DNA of 64,000 bases. Source: Eopsaltria australis (lineage: Eukaryota; Chordata; Aves; Passeriformes; Petroicidae). Positions 1 to 11,188 of this stretch are shown piece by piece. A program made the translations under genes and the position numbers. The notes under the pieces are model-generated. The model searched no databases. It worked only from the letters and a program-made list of their open reading frames with translations, and had not been told where the DNA came from. The stretch covers positions 186,001 to 250,000 of the forward strand of contig JAVTVJ010000558.1 in assembly GCA_034509425.1 (NCBI GenBank), written 5' to 3'. Numbering within the stretch: the first letter of the stretch is position 1; each line of letters opens with the position of its first letter.

Positions 1-837
1 TCCTATTTAGTCATTACAGCAGCTGGGCAACAACAATCTGAATATATAGGAATATAAACCAATAGGATTTTCTGTTTAAAACATTGGCACCATCTTAAAA
101 CATACAATGTGTTGATTTCTGAGTTGGCTTTGAGCAATGGATATGCGGTACTGAAGAAAAGATTTTATGTTAATAAGTAGCGTTTATAAAATTCTTTGAG
201 GACTAGAAACCCTTAATTTATGCAAAGTATTCAAGTTAGATGTACCATAAAAATAAAGATGATTAATTGAACTGATCAGAATCCCATATACTTTACACAA
301 GTTTCACCATATTTTATTGTCTCATTATGAATACTAATTTATTACATTTATTGAGATAATTGTTATTTAGGTTACTTAAATATCCATAATTAGCAAATTG
401 AATCAAATTAAAGTAAATTAAAATATGGTCCTTATCTCAGTCTTCTTTATTTGTTCAAGAAGAGAGAAGAAGGTCAAAATGTCAAGCATATACCACAGAG
501 ACAAAGAAAGAAAAGCATTAATAAAGTCATTAGAATGTTCAGTAACGCCTCTCAATTTTTTTTACAGATAATTCAGCAACACATCTTAATTACTACTACT
601 TCTACTACTATAGGACTTGTGAAGTAACACCTAATTATTGCTACTATTTTTGGGAGTAGTTGTACTCCCAAAAGTACCACCAGAATTGTCGTGACACCTT
701 TTCTTTCCCCATTTTCAGAAAAGCAACTAGGTAGTACTCAGTTTTAAGAACACTTTTAAAAGCTAAAACCATTTAGGTATATAAGCAAGTCAATTTGTCT
801 CACTTTGGCCCCTGGAAAAATCACTGAGGAGAAGAAA
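1..837. other. GRM8 upstream intron, unique AT-rich sequence
   Basis: No exon or recognisable repeat was seen here. By context it belongs to the intron preceding the GRM8 exon at 14074. It holds a short ACT-rich trinucleotide stretch at about 591-612 and a strong hairpin at 646-675, listed separately. Confidence 0.6.
646..675. repeat. Inverted repeat (11-bp perfect stem, 4-nt loop)
   Basis: The arm TTTTGGGAGTA at 648-658 is exactly complementary to TACTCCCAAAA at 663-673, with GTTG as the loop. One wobble pair and two further pairs extend the stem outward. No TSD or mobile-element terminus was recognised around it. Confidence 0.7.
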
Positions 838-1985
838 TTTTCTGGAAATAGTCAACATACCTAACCAACCTGATCACCTTCTTCAATGGGACATGGGTGT
901 TTGTGGATGAGGGGAAAGCTGGGGATGTAGTTTACCTTGATTTTAGCAATACTTTTGACACTGTATCCTGCAATATTTTGGTACCTAGGTTTAGGATGTT
1001 ATAGTCTTGGTGGGTGTGCATTAGATAGGTCAGTTTGGATAAAAGGGATCAGAGGGTCATGGATCTATGTCATACTCTACTTGAAGGCCACAGGAGGTCT
1101 GTTCTGGGACCTTTTTAAGATCTTTACCAATGGCCAAATAGTAGATGGTAACAAATTGGGGTATAATTGCTGATTTGCTAAAGGAAAGGGTTGTCATACA
1201 AACACACCTAGACTACATGGAGGAATGAACCCACAGGAAACCACATAAAATTAACAAGGCATGATGCAAAGTTTGGCACATGGAAAGCTAGAGGCCTTGC
1301 AATGGTACAGGGTGAAAACTGACTGACTGGGGAGAAGTTTTGTAGAAAAGGCCACGAAGGCATCACAGACCTCAAACTGAGCATGAGTTAACAGACCCAT
1401 GGTCACAAGCAAAGGCCATCAGCCTCCTAGGCTCTGTTAACAGAAGCAGATAGATTAATTGAGGGAAAGGATTACCTCTCTCTACCTGGTCCTCATTAGG
1501 AGACATCTGAAATACTGATCTCCTAGTACCTTTCAAGACACACGGCAATAGACTGGAGCAAGTTCAGCACAAGGATCATCATGACTGTTGGTGGCTGGAG
1601 CCCTTGCTCTGTGAGGGGAGACTGGTGAAGCTGGGCTTGTTCAGCCTGGAGCAGAGACAGCTTTGGACAAACTGAACAGCAGCCCCTTGTGCCTATATCT
1701 TGGTCACTGAGAGAATGGAGCCTGTCCCTTCACAGTGGGGGTGGTAGGAGAGCAGGAATCTGTGGACATCAATTGAAACAAAAGTCATTTAGTCTGGCTA
1801 AAAGGAAAAATGTTTTTCCCTCTGAAGGCAGTGAAGTTCAAGAGGTTGCCCAGAGACGCTTTGCAGTCTTTCTTCATGCTTGGGGGGTTGAAAGACCTGA
1901 CTGGATAAAGACCTGAGATACCAGGTCTGACTGCACAGCTGACCCTGCTTTGAGGAGAATGTTGAACAGAGACCTGAGGTCCCTT
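838..1985 (+). mobile_element. CR1 LINE fragment, old and degraded
   Basis: The stretch around 865-1160 resembles the reverse-transcriptase part of CR1 ORF2: an 'aaccaacctgatc' start, then a region matching the usual 'gtggatgagggaaagctg...gatgt' block. The stretch 1530-1980 resembles the CR1 3' portion ('ctggagaagagaaggct'-like and 'agtgaggttgcccagag'-like blocks). Frames are broken throughout and an internal part seems to be missing. Boundaries are approximate. Confidence 0.75.
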
Positions 1986-3234
1986 CCACCCTGAACTAAC
2001 TATACTTATAAATGGAACAAAGTATTTTTTGAAAGAATGCACTCAAATTATTCCGTTAAACCGATTTGGATTCTTGTAAGTTTTCATGGATTTTCAGCTT
2101 GAGGGAAAAAACAGGTCTTGATCTGGTACAAAGCCTCTTTTTAGCCCTGAGAAGTCTCACACAAGGGATGAGCCATTTCCCTCTCAGCAGTAATGCTGAC
2201 ACCATCATATAACAGATTAGATCAGAGTATTGCAGATGTTAAAAAGCTAAAAGATTATTTTACACCAACTTCTCATGGCTCAGGCTGACATATTCCCAAG
2301 TTTAGAGTTCAGATTTGAACAGCTGGAAACTGATTTCAGGAAACTGAAATCTCTTGGTAGCTATACTTCATATTCTGATTGAATCTAGGTCTGTTCTGGC
2401 CTTGTAGACATCTTTTCAGTCTGAAAACAAATCTCTCCCAGTTTTGTGGCAGATGATAACAGTGTACAGGAAGCATTTCAGATCTCTAAAGGGAAACACA
2501 CTGGCTTATCTTCTCTGTACAGTGTTACCATAGCAAGAATAGATGGATGCCTGAACATCCCAGTGTGCCAGATTCACCTTGTATGATTAACTGCATTTGT
2601 GAGAGTAACATAAATGTTTGGGTCACTCATATTTCCCCTGAGTATACTACAGCCAAGGAATACTAGAGTCAGCTCTGAATCAGTCACAAGTCCACCTTGT
2701 TGTTGCTTCTGCAGTGCAATTTATACACATTTAGAGCTGCATACCTTATAGACATAAGTTTCTATCTTCTGGCATTGCTCCCAGAAAAGTTAAAATGTTA
2801 GGGTTTTTATTTCAGGATTAGCATTCTTGACAGGTAGGAATGACAGAGGAAAAGCAACTCTTGGATGCTGACATCAGAGATATTCTAATGCTTAATCTAG
2901 TATGCAGCTTTACATAATTTAATTACCTATTGTACCTATTATGCAGTATTACCGACTGTAATAGGTAACTCAGATTGTAGCTGCTGAGGGTTCAAATACA
3001 TAAATGTTAATAACATATAAGAATTGTGGAAGGACTACAGTAATTGAAACCTCACTAGAGAAGACTGCAGTTAAATTGAAAAAAAAAAAACCAAACCAAA
3101 ACACAAAAACCCAACAAACCAACCCAAAAAAAAGCTATATTCAATTTATCCTGTACATACAAATATCAAAAAGCAGGTGAAAGTTAGAAGGATGGTTTAC
3201 ATGGGCAGGGCAGGGGGGTGGAGGGGGATCGTAT
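1986..3234. other. GRM8 intron, no gene seen
   Basis: This is AT-rich unique sequence. It contains a 9-bp inverted repeat (TTACCTATT at 2923-2931 against AATAGGTAA at 2960-2968) and an A/C-rich low-complexity tract at about 3078-3134. No coding signal was found. Confidence 0.55.
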
Positions 3235-3239
3235 ATATG

Positions 3240-3931
3240 TGTCATGATCTGCTAGCACAAGCGGGGGTCGTGATGGTTCGTTTACTTGAATCTCCGAGTG
3301 CAAAAGAAAACAGGGACAAATATTTTTGCTTTAATAAAAATCAAAAGCACCTTTATTGAGTGCCAACAACACGATTATGCGATAGCAGAGAGAGAGAGAG
3401 AGATAGGGTTGAGGGGGGGGGGAAAGAAAGGGGTTAATAGCTACCACGGCACAACGAAGTCTTCTTGGCCAGCTCCGATGGATTCCGTCTCGTTCGTGGG
3501 GAGATCTCATAGGGGTACTTTCTGAGAGTCTCTTTATAGTCTTTTCGAAAGCGAGGGGCAGGTAACCAAGAGATGAGGCAATCCTTGCAGAGGCGAGGGG
3601 CAAATGGCCAGGAGGTGGGGGAGTAAGGCCCATTGTTTCAGGGTGCAGGTGCAGCTGTACAAAACATATAGTCCTTGTGCAGTCCTTTCTGCCCCGGTAG
3701 CCAAGCGGCACGGTTTCACAGGCATGTGGCACGGTTCCACAGGCATGTGTCAGCACACCTCTGCAGCATACCTCTGCAGCACACCTCTGCGCCTGGCAGG
3801 CACCCCACCAGGATCTGGCCGGACTTCATTGTGCAAAAGTCCTTTTCCCCTTTTAGGGTCTCTGGGTTTTCAGCCTCTGCTTCTGTAGATGGTTGTGAGG
3901 CAGATGAGGGATTTCCGTCCAGACTCTTACA
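3240..3931 (-). mobile_element. Solo LTR, ERVL-type, family B copy 1
   Basis: The unit is bounded by TG...CA termini (TGTCATGATC at the left, CTCTTACA at the right) and an exact 5-bp duplication, ATATG, at 3235-3239 and 3932-3936. Read on the minus strand it has a TATA-like CTATAAAGAG near 3530 and an AATAAA at 3352-3357, which sets its orientation. An AG-rich run sits at about 3386-3402 and a G-run near 3412. A close relative lies at 22151-22805. No internal retroviral genes flank it, so it is a solo LTR. Open frames inside it on both strands are treated as chance. Confidence 0.9.
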
Positions 3932-3936
3932 ATATG

Positions 3937-6900
3937 TCATCACTGATCTACCTTCTTGCTCTCCTGAGATGCTCTCCTGAGATAGCACAGAGATGGTCCT
4001 CCAAGATAATATTGCACATTTCTGTGGGAGTCAGCAGAATCCTGCTTTGCCTTAAGAATCCTCCAGGTAGACAAAGAAGAAACTTAAAGCTTATCAGAGT
4101 AGCACAGAACAAATTATAGTTAGCATGCAACACAGGTTCATTCAAAAGTCTTATTTGAAAACACTTATTTTGAAAGTGGACTTTGAAAGGCCTGTGGGTT
4201 AGTTGTAGCACAGAACACATCATGTTTAGCATGCAACATACCTACCCTTTGCACTCAAACTAAGAACCTGGTGCCCGCTTCTAAAGTCCAGTTCAGGTTA
4301 GTGGGTGTTTTTCCCTGCTCCAGAGTGAGGGAATTCACAAGGGTGTTTGGCAGTGAATAAATCTAACAGAAAATCTGTACTGGAGTGATGTCACAACCAA
4401 TTACAGAACAAAATAAATCAGAATGACACCAAGGCAAGTAAACACTCAAGTGAGACCTTTACTAGCAACAGAGAGAAAATAGTTTTATAATGTGCAGATT
4501 TTTAAGTCAAATTTATACTGCAGTTTAGTTAATTTATTTTTGCTAAAATTTCAGAGAGAAAATTAATGAAAAAATATTTTTATTAGTTTGCAAGTTTTTA
4601 TTAATTCACTGCTTGGAGTAATAAGGTATAAATTCATTGAAGCCAAGGAAGCAGCCATCAGTGGATTCATCCATCTGCCATTAAATTTATTCTGACATAA
4701 GGAATGAACACAGCAAACATTTCTAGATAAGACTAGTACTTGAGTACAGCCATTGTAAGATTTCTTGTTCACAAACTGCAATTGAAATGCTTGCTAAGGG
4801 CTGCAGGGACATGGTTGATTGTTTGTTTTTCTTTTTGTCATTCCATTTTAGCTGCTTCCTTGCTCATTACATTGTTCCCATTAGCATAATGTATTGATTG
4901 TGTTTTGCACAGCTTTTCCTGCCAAAGGCTGCCCTTCAGTGGTACAGCCATTGGGGTAACCAGCTGTTACTTATTTAAGCCTCCATCATTTTGTATGACA
5001 GAGTAACTTAATTATGCCCTGCTTGAAGATGCTAAATAAAATTATCTTCTGAGCAAGTGTACTTCACTTAATATTTGTCTCTATCAGGTACTTAAACTCT
5101 GACACTTAAGCTATGTGTGCTAAATAAGCAAACACATTTTAAAATGAAACCTGATAGCAAGTTAATTATTATGGAGTTAGAGGCTGTTTTACAGTACTTC
5201 TAGACACAGTTATCTCTTTAGCTCAGGTATTATGCATATTTAAGAGACTTCAGAAAAAAAGAAACTAAATGTAGTTAATAGCGTAATAAACCAGCACTTA
5301 GGGTTAACCTTTTCCCATGCTTTATGAGCATAGGTAATAGATATTCAGTAAGCATTGGGAATTTTAAAAAGACAGAATTGTAATACTCTGTATTTCAAAC
5401 CTGGACAAGAAAAAAATTCTAGTCAGAGATATATTGTAGTTATAAGAATGTGTCAGTCAACATCAATGGCCTTTTTGTTATACAGAACATTTACTTCTTA
5501 TTTTAATCCTGGTATTTGAATTAAATTCAGACCATATGTTTTTATTTTTGTTGGCAATATCTTTCCTTAGTTCACTATAAGGCAGTTTTCTTGCTTTCCC
5601 TTTTTCATCAAAACAATTATAAAATGATTAGAGAGTTATGCGTATGAAAGTGACAATTTTGGGGTTGCCAACTGGGTCCTTGAGTGTTAAGTGTGCTGAA
5701 ATGCAGCTCCCATCTTTTCAAAGGGATTATAATTGAAAATGTTTGAATTGACATGAATTTATTTTAAATAGTCTACCTGCCACATTTGCTAGTTTTTTAG
5801 CTTTAGGATGAATTCAATCTGCATTCAAAGTAGATACCTGAAGACCTAATTAATAATAAACCACTTATATAAAATAAATTTTTGTAAAAGTGATAAAAGT
5901 TCAAAAGTAAAATTATTCTCTAAATTCTGCTGCATCTTATCTATATAGGTTGTGCAAGTTAGAATGTATTTGACAAAATAGAATTTTAATTTTGATGTAT
6001 TTGAAAGTAATATGAAAGTAATTTGAAGGCTCTTTCAAAATCTTATAATAAAGGAGTATTTTTTATCCAATAAAGTTGGAAATAAGGTTTTACAGAGCAC
6101 CCAGCTATTGCTCAATAAATATGTATGGGGGAGTGTGTTGTTACTAAAAAAAGGCTGCAGACTTTATATTGACCTGTCAATATGGGCTTTTGGTATATAT
6201 GTTTTTATACCCTGAGCTCGTGATGGCTGTCGTAGCAATAGTCCAGCAGTGGGGAGAGTACTGCCAAACTTGTTTTAGCTTAGGTCTCTGAATACTGTAC
6301 ATGGTAACGATCTAACAAACCTGTAAAACCACTCAGCAACAAAGTAACTGGGACTTAATTTCAATCAATAAGCAGTTAATAGATGGAGATAGACTGAGAT
6401 TAGAGAACTCATTTTTAAAAAGAGGAAATAAGGACAGTGTTAGAAAATATGTAAATACTTCCTCAGCCAGATCCAAGACTAAGGGGGAAGGAATACCAGA
6501 CATTACCATCAAAGACTTGGGATAGTGGCTTTTTAACATAATTTCCTCTTCTTTCTACTTATACTGTGGAGGATGGAATCTGTTTGCCTTAGGAACCAGA
6601 GGAGCAGGGACCAGGTATGTCTCACTGGAGAAAAGGGATTGATACTCAAAAGTTTATGTATATACACATTTAGCTGCATTATTAATGAGATTTTCCTGTA
6701 ATAATTAAATAATATGAAAAGAAAATCTAGTATAATTGTAACTGAATTAATAATAAGATTTGCTATGGTTTTGAGTAGGATGTTAAGATTTTAATTAGAC
6801 AAACAATAAATCCTTTGCTTAGTATTTTGTCAATAAGATCTTAAGTGTAACACAATGTACCATAAAAATCCTACTTGTACATTATGTTGAAGATTCAATT

Positions 6901-7866
6901 AATGTATAAATAAGAATTACTTTTAATTAATCTCATTCCTCAGTTTTTCCATGAAGCACAGTCTTTTTCCATTATGTTTTTAAGGGTTTTTTTGCTTGTG
7001 TTTGGAACTTCTTTTAGCTTAGCTTTACGTAACATCGGTACTAAATTTCTATTTGATTTTTTGGAGCTCAGTATTCCTGAATATCAGGACTAACATACAC
7101 ATTACAACAGACATAATAGAGATTAGTCTTTGGTCAATTACTGAAAACTGTGGCTCTGTTTGTAGCAAGGTTGATGAAAGGTATGGCTCGCATGTACTTT
7201 AAAAACCATAATACTGCAATAAATTGTGTGCTGTGGTATATGCAAGCTATATGATAGTGTGATATATGAGAAGAAAAATGAATTACATTATGAGAACTTA
7301 GGAGAAGAAAAAAATCAATTTACATACTGATATTTTAAATTACTTTGAGAGTCTGCAAGGCAGTATTTAGGATTTTCCATGATATGCATATCCTGAGAAT
7401 GGACCACAGAGAAGAATCAGACTTTAGTTCATTACTAGTTTAATATAAAACATTGTAATAAATGTTGCAGATGAAGTAAAGCTGAACATTTATTTCCCTT
7501 CAAAAATGTTGCTTATTTCAAATGAGCAGAATATTTGATAATGCAACACTTGTTTGTCTAATCTTCTCCAACTTTTGCCAAAAACCAGCATAATTTCTGA
7601 TGCCAATGTTCTGTGATGTTATCTGTAAAACTGTCTACAGGGGTTACACATCATCACAAAGCTTTTTGAAATTAGCAATTTTGGAGGAGCTAAAGAATTT
7701 GAAACTGGCATATTGAAACAAGCAAAGGGAAGAGAAGAAAAAACAAGGAATTAAACCAAACAAAAAATCTGGCCTTCTAGATTGTCATGATAAGAGATTA
7801 CATTTTCCAATAGAAATTACAATGGACATTATTGTCTGCAATGTTAAGAAAATACCATGTTGCTAT
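3937..7866. other. GRM8 intron, no gene seen
   Basis: This is AT-rich intronic DNA. The only structure noted is an imperfect direct repeat at 4099-4132 and 4205-4238. No exon, LTR or LINE was recognised. Confidence 0.55.
4099..4238. repeat. Imperfect direct repeat, 34-bp units 106 bp apart
   Basis: The units at 4099-4132 and 4205-4238 both start GTAGCACAGAACA and both end TTAGCATGCAACA, with a variable middle. This suggests an old local duplication just outside the family B LTR. Confidence 0.7.
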
Positions 7867-7985
7867 GAATCATGGAATCATAGAAAAGTTTGAGTTGGAA
7901 GGCACCTTTAAAGGTCATCTAGTTCCAACCCCCCTGCCATGGGCAGGGACACATTTCACTAGGCCAGGTTGCTAAGGGCTTTTCA
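7867..7985 (-). mobile_element. CR1 LINE 3'-end fragment
   Basis: The sequence runs AATCATAGAA...TTGAGTTGGAAGG...GTCATCTAGTTCCAACC...CATGGGCAGGGACA. This is the reverse complement of the typical avian CR1 3' end. The fragment is short and 5'-truncated. Confidence 0.85.
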
Positions 7986-10924
7986 CAGGATTTGTTTCCT
8001 TCTGCTGTGTGAAGAATCACAGCCTACATTTACTTCTTGAGATAATAATCTAATTGATGTTGTACTTTCATGTTTGTGAGAAGGCTTTCACTTTTCTTCT
8101 TTAAGCCTCATTTTAATTGCTAGTTTGGTAAGGAATGTTTTTGAAAGGCTAAAAGATATATAAGTAGTGTAGCTTCCCATGTTTTCTATCTGAACAAATG
8201 TTTGAAGAAGACTCATTATGTGAAGTTTGGCTTATACCTGGAAAATAATCTTGTTGTATGAGCAAAACAATGACTGACTTGTACCTGTTATGTTTTCCTT
8301 CAAAAAATTTTCTTCCCACAGGTCAAGATAAAAAAGTATGTTTTGCACTGAAAGCAATAAAAACCTGTAGGTGTCAGCTTATGGGGTTCTGCAGAGAAGC
8401 ATGAGTCCTTTGGTTAGTTATTGGCACCTTGCCAACACTGTTACTTCCCTGTTTACATTCTCCTAGTTTCAAATGCATTTCATATATATTTGCCTGTATC
8501 CAGTCTTTTCCTCATTGCTTTTTGGTGTGGAATCCATTGCATGGCATTTATTTCTAATTTGTGAATATGACTGAGAAACATAATTTTTATCAGCCAGTCA
8601 ACTCTTCAGCAAGCAGCAACACACACGAAAGCAATTGTAGTGCATGGCATGTGGATTACTTTAAAAGAAGAAAAGGACTGTCTTTTCTAAGCCTTGTATG
8701 TTCTGCAGCACAGGGAAGATGGCTATGAATGCTTTCAGTGTTTTCCTGGAAATAAAAAGACTCATGTTGTCTTCACCACAAAGAAAGAAGGCCCATTTTG
8801 TTGTCTCAATATGAGGGATGCCTGTAGATAGATTATATGTATCTTCATTTTATGATGTGTCATTTATCTCCTGGATAGAAATGATCTGGTAAAGGCTTCT
8901 AGCAGCCGAGAATGAAGGGAAGAGTGGAAGGAGGGAATGACATAAGAAAAACCTATTGGAAAATGAAGCTTGCTGCAGTTCTGGCCTTACAGTATGAAAC
9001 TGGCTAAAGCAGCTGAGAAGATTCACAGAAGAGACATAAAGAATTTGATAACAAGGATAAAGGAAAAATTAAATCATAATTCAGTCTTCTGCTATATTAC
9101 TAGCAATATGGGACATGTTCAAGAGTGCCTGTGTTTATCTCTCTCAGCAGTATGGTTCAAACTCCAGTGTTTGATACCAAGCCTATTCCTCTATCCTATG
9201 GAGACAGAGGCTTCTAAAGGGCAAATTGTATAGAATTAGCCAATGAGAGTCATTAGACCAGCTGTGTCTTTTCAAACATCCACTTTCCTTTGCACTGCAA
9301 GTAGCTGAGTCTATGCTTGGCACACTCATAGTTTGAGATGTACCAAGACTTCCCTCTGTGGTTTAGCACTTCACTCACTGCTGGACTTTTTCATCTGTTT
9401 TACAACTACCAGGAGTTAGAGAGCTTGTGCCAAAGTGGAAAATAGATTCAATTTACTCAAGACATCACAATAGCCATATGTCCTGCTTTTCCAGGATATA
9501 CTATTAAAAAAAAGGTTAGGGAACAGACTGAGCAAGAGTCTGTTTGACTCTATTTGACTTACTAAAACTGAGTAGAAGAGAAAAATAAATAGCATGAGAA
9601 AATCAACAGTTCTGGAGAGACCCTGAATATTATCTTACATGTGAAAATGGGGGAGGACTCAAAACAAGAAAGCTATCTAGACAAGGTTGTGACATTAGCA
9701 CTATTTATTTTCCTTCAGTGAAAGTAGTTGCTTTTTGTTGAACTGTGCCTCAGCAAGCACCAAACTGATGGGACACTACTGGGGACTTGGGAGATATTTT
9801 ATTTCCAAGCAGTGAAGCCTAGCTCCATGGGAACAATTCAGTGCACACACCTGCTTTGATGCATAGAATTTTTTTCAGGTTACCAAGGAGGCAATTCAGT
9901 TTCAAGTACTTTCAAACTGGAGAACTCATCAGAGTATCTGCGTTTTACTAAAATAGCATGTTTCATTGCCCCAATGTTTCCTATGTAACATTTTAGGTTT
10001 CAAAGTAGAAAGAGATACATAGTCCTAGAATCAATGGCCAATAGCTATTTTAGCTGCTGAGTTAGGATAATCTGAAGGGTATACTACCAAGCTTGCAGGA
10101 CCCTTCTGATGAGGAAAGGGTCCAGGTCACTTGTGGGAGAGAGATCATGTGTCTGAGTGGGGATCTAAATCTTTTACACAAGGGACTGTCTATTGTGAGG
10201 AATCCTTTGTCAATTGTGGAGGTTAAAATTGTACATAAGAAGTCTGGTATCAGTTCTGGGGTGGGGTTGGTGTGGAGGATGGAGACAGGAAGGTATTTAG
10301 GCCTCAAGTATTTCCCATAGTTTAAAGAGTTTTTTCCTTGCACTATCATGATTTTAGTTTTCTGTCATATCCTCTCACTGTCAAGAACAAGGAGAATAGA
10401 TATAGCAGTCTTTGTTACATTTGTGAAAGGCATTATTGGACAAAAAAGTTTGTAGTTCAGAAGGGATTTTAGTGTGAGGAGTGCTGAAATTAATTTCTGT
10501 GTAACTATGAATCATTGTAAAAAAGGGACTTTTATTCTCCTGCAACTTCAAGTGAGCTACCACTATGAGACACATGAAAAATTATTCAGACCTTGTATCT
10601 TATTAAACTGAACTACTTTTGTTGCTCCTTGATTTTTAGAGCAGCTAATTCTGTAAAAGTTACAGGTAGTTATGTTTCCAGAATAATAAAAGTACCCAGA
10701 ATGCACAGCCATAAAACATCATTGTCCTCTTGTCAGGAATAAAACAAGGTAAGAGTCAGACAAAAGTCAAACCAAGTGTGTGTGGTGTCCTGTTTGCTAG
10801 ACTTGGGCTTCATTGGGCTGCAAGAATGGGGATTCCAAAGACAGGGAGGATTAAATGCAAGAGATATTCCTGTCCTATAAACAGACTCTCAGCCTGAAAA
10901 TGACCACTTAAAAAAGCAGTAGGG
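7986..10924. other. GRM8 intron, no gene seen
   Basis: This is AT-rich unique sequence. Short open frames around 8970-9233 and 10062-10349 have no recognisable domain and are taken as chance. Confidence 0.55.
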
Positions 10925-11188
10925 CTTGTTGCAATAGGACGAGGGGTAATGGTTTTAAAATAAAAAAGGGTTGATTCAGACTAGAACTCAGAGTTTTTTT
11001 ATGACAAAGGTGGTGAAGCACTGGAACAGTTTAGCCAGAGAGGTGGTAAATGCCCCATGCCTGGAAACATTCAAGGTCAGGTGCTCTGTGAGACCTCATC
11101 TAGTTGAAGGTATCCCTGCTCACTGCAGGGGGGCTGAACTAGAGGACCTTTAAAAGTCAATTCCAACCCAAACTATTCTATGATTACA
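10925..11188 (+). mobile_element. CR1 LINE 3'-end fragment
   Basis: The block 'caataggacgaggggtaatgg' followed by 'aggtggtgaagcactgg', 'cctggaaacattcaaggtca' and the tail 'ttccaacccaaactattcta' then TGATT is the standard CR1 3' region in the forward direction. It sits sense to GRM8 within the intron. Confidence 0.9.

Noticed and set aside
937..1173. Short hydrophobic open frame near 1 kb
   Set aside because: Falls within a degraded CR1 reverse-transcriptase region; it is a fragment of dead LINE sequence in a shifted frame.
3331..3756. 141-codon open frame on the minus strand
   Set aside because: Inside family B LTR copy 1; the related copy at 22151 does not keep a matching frame of this length.
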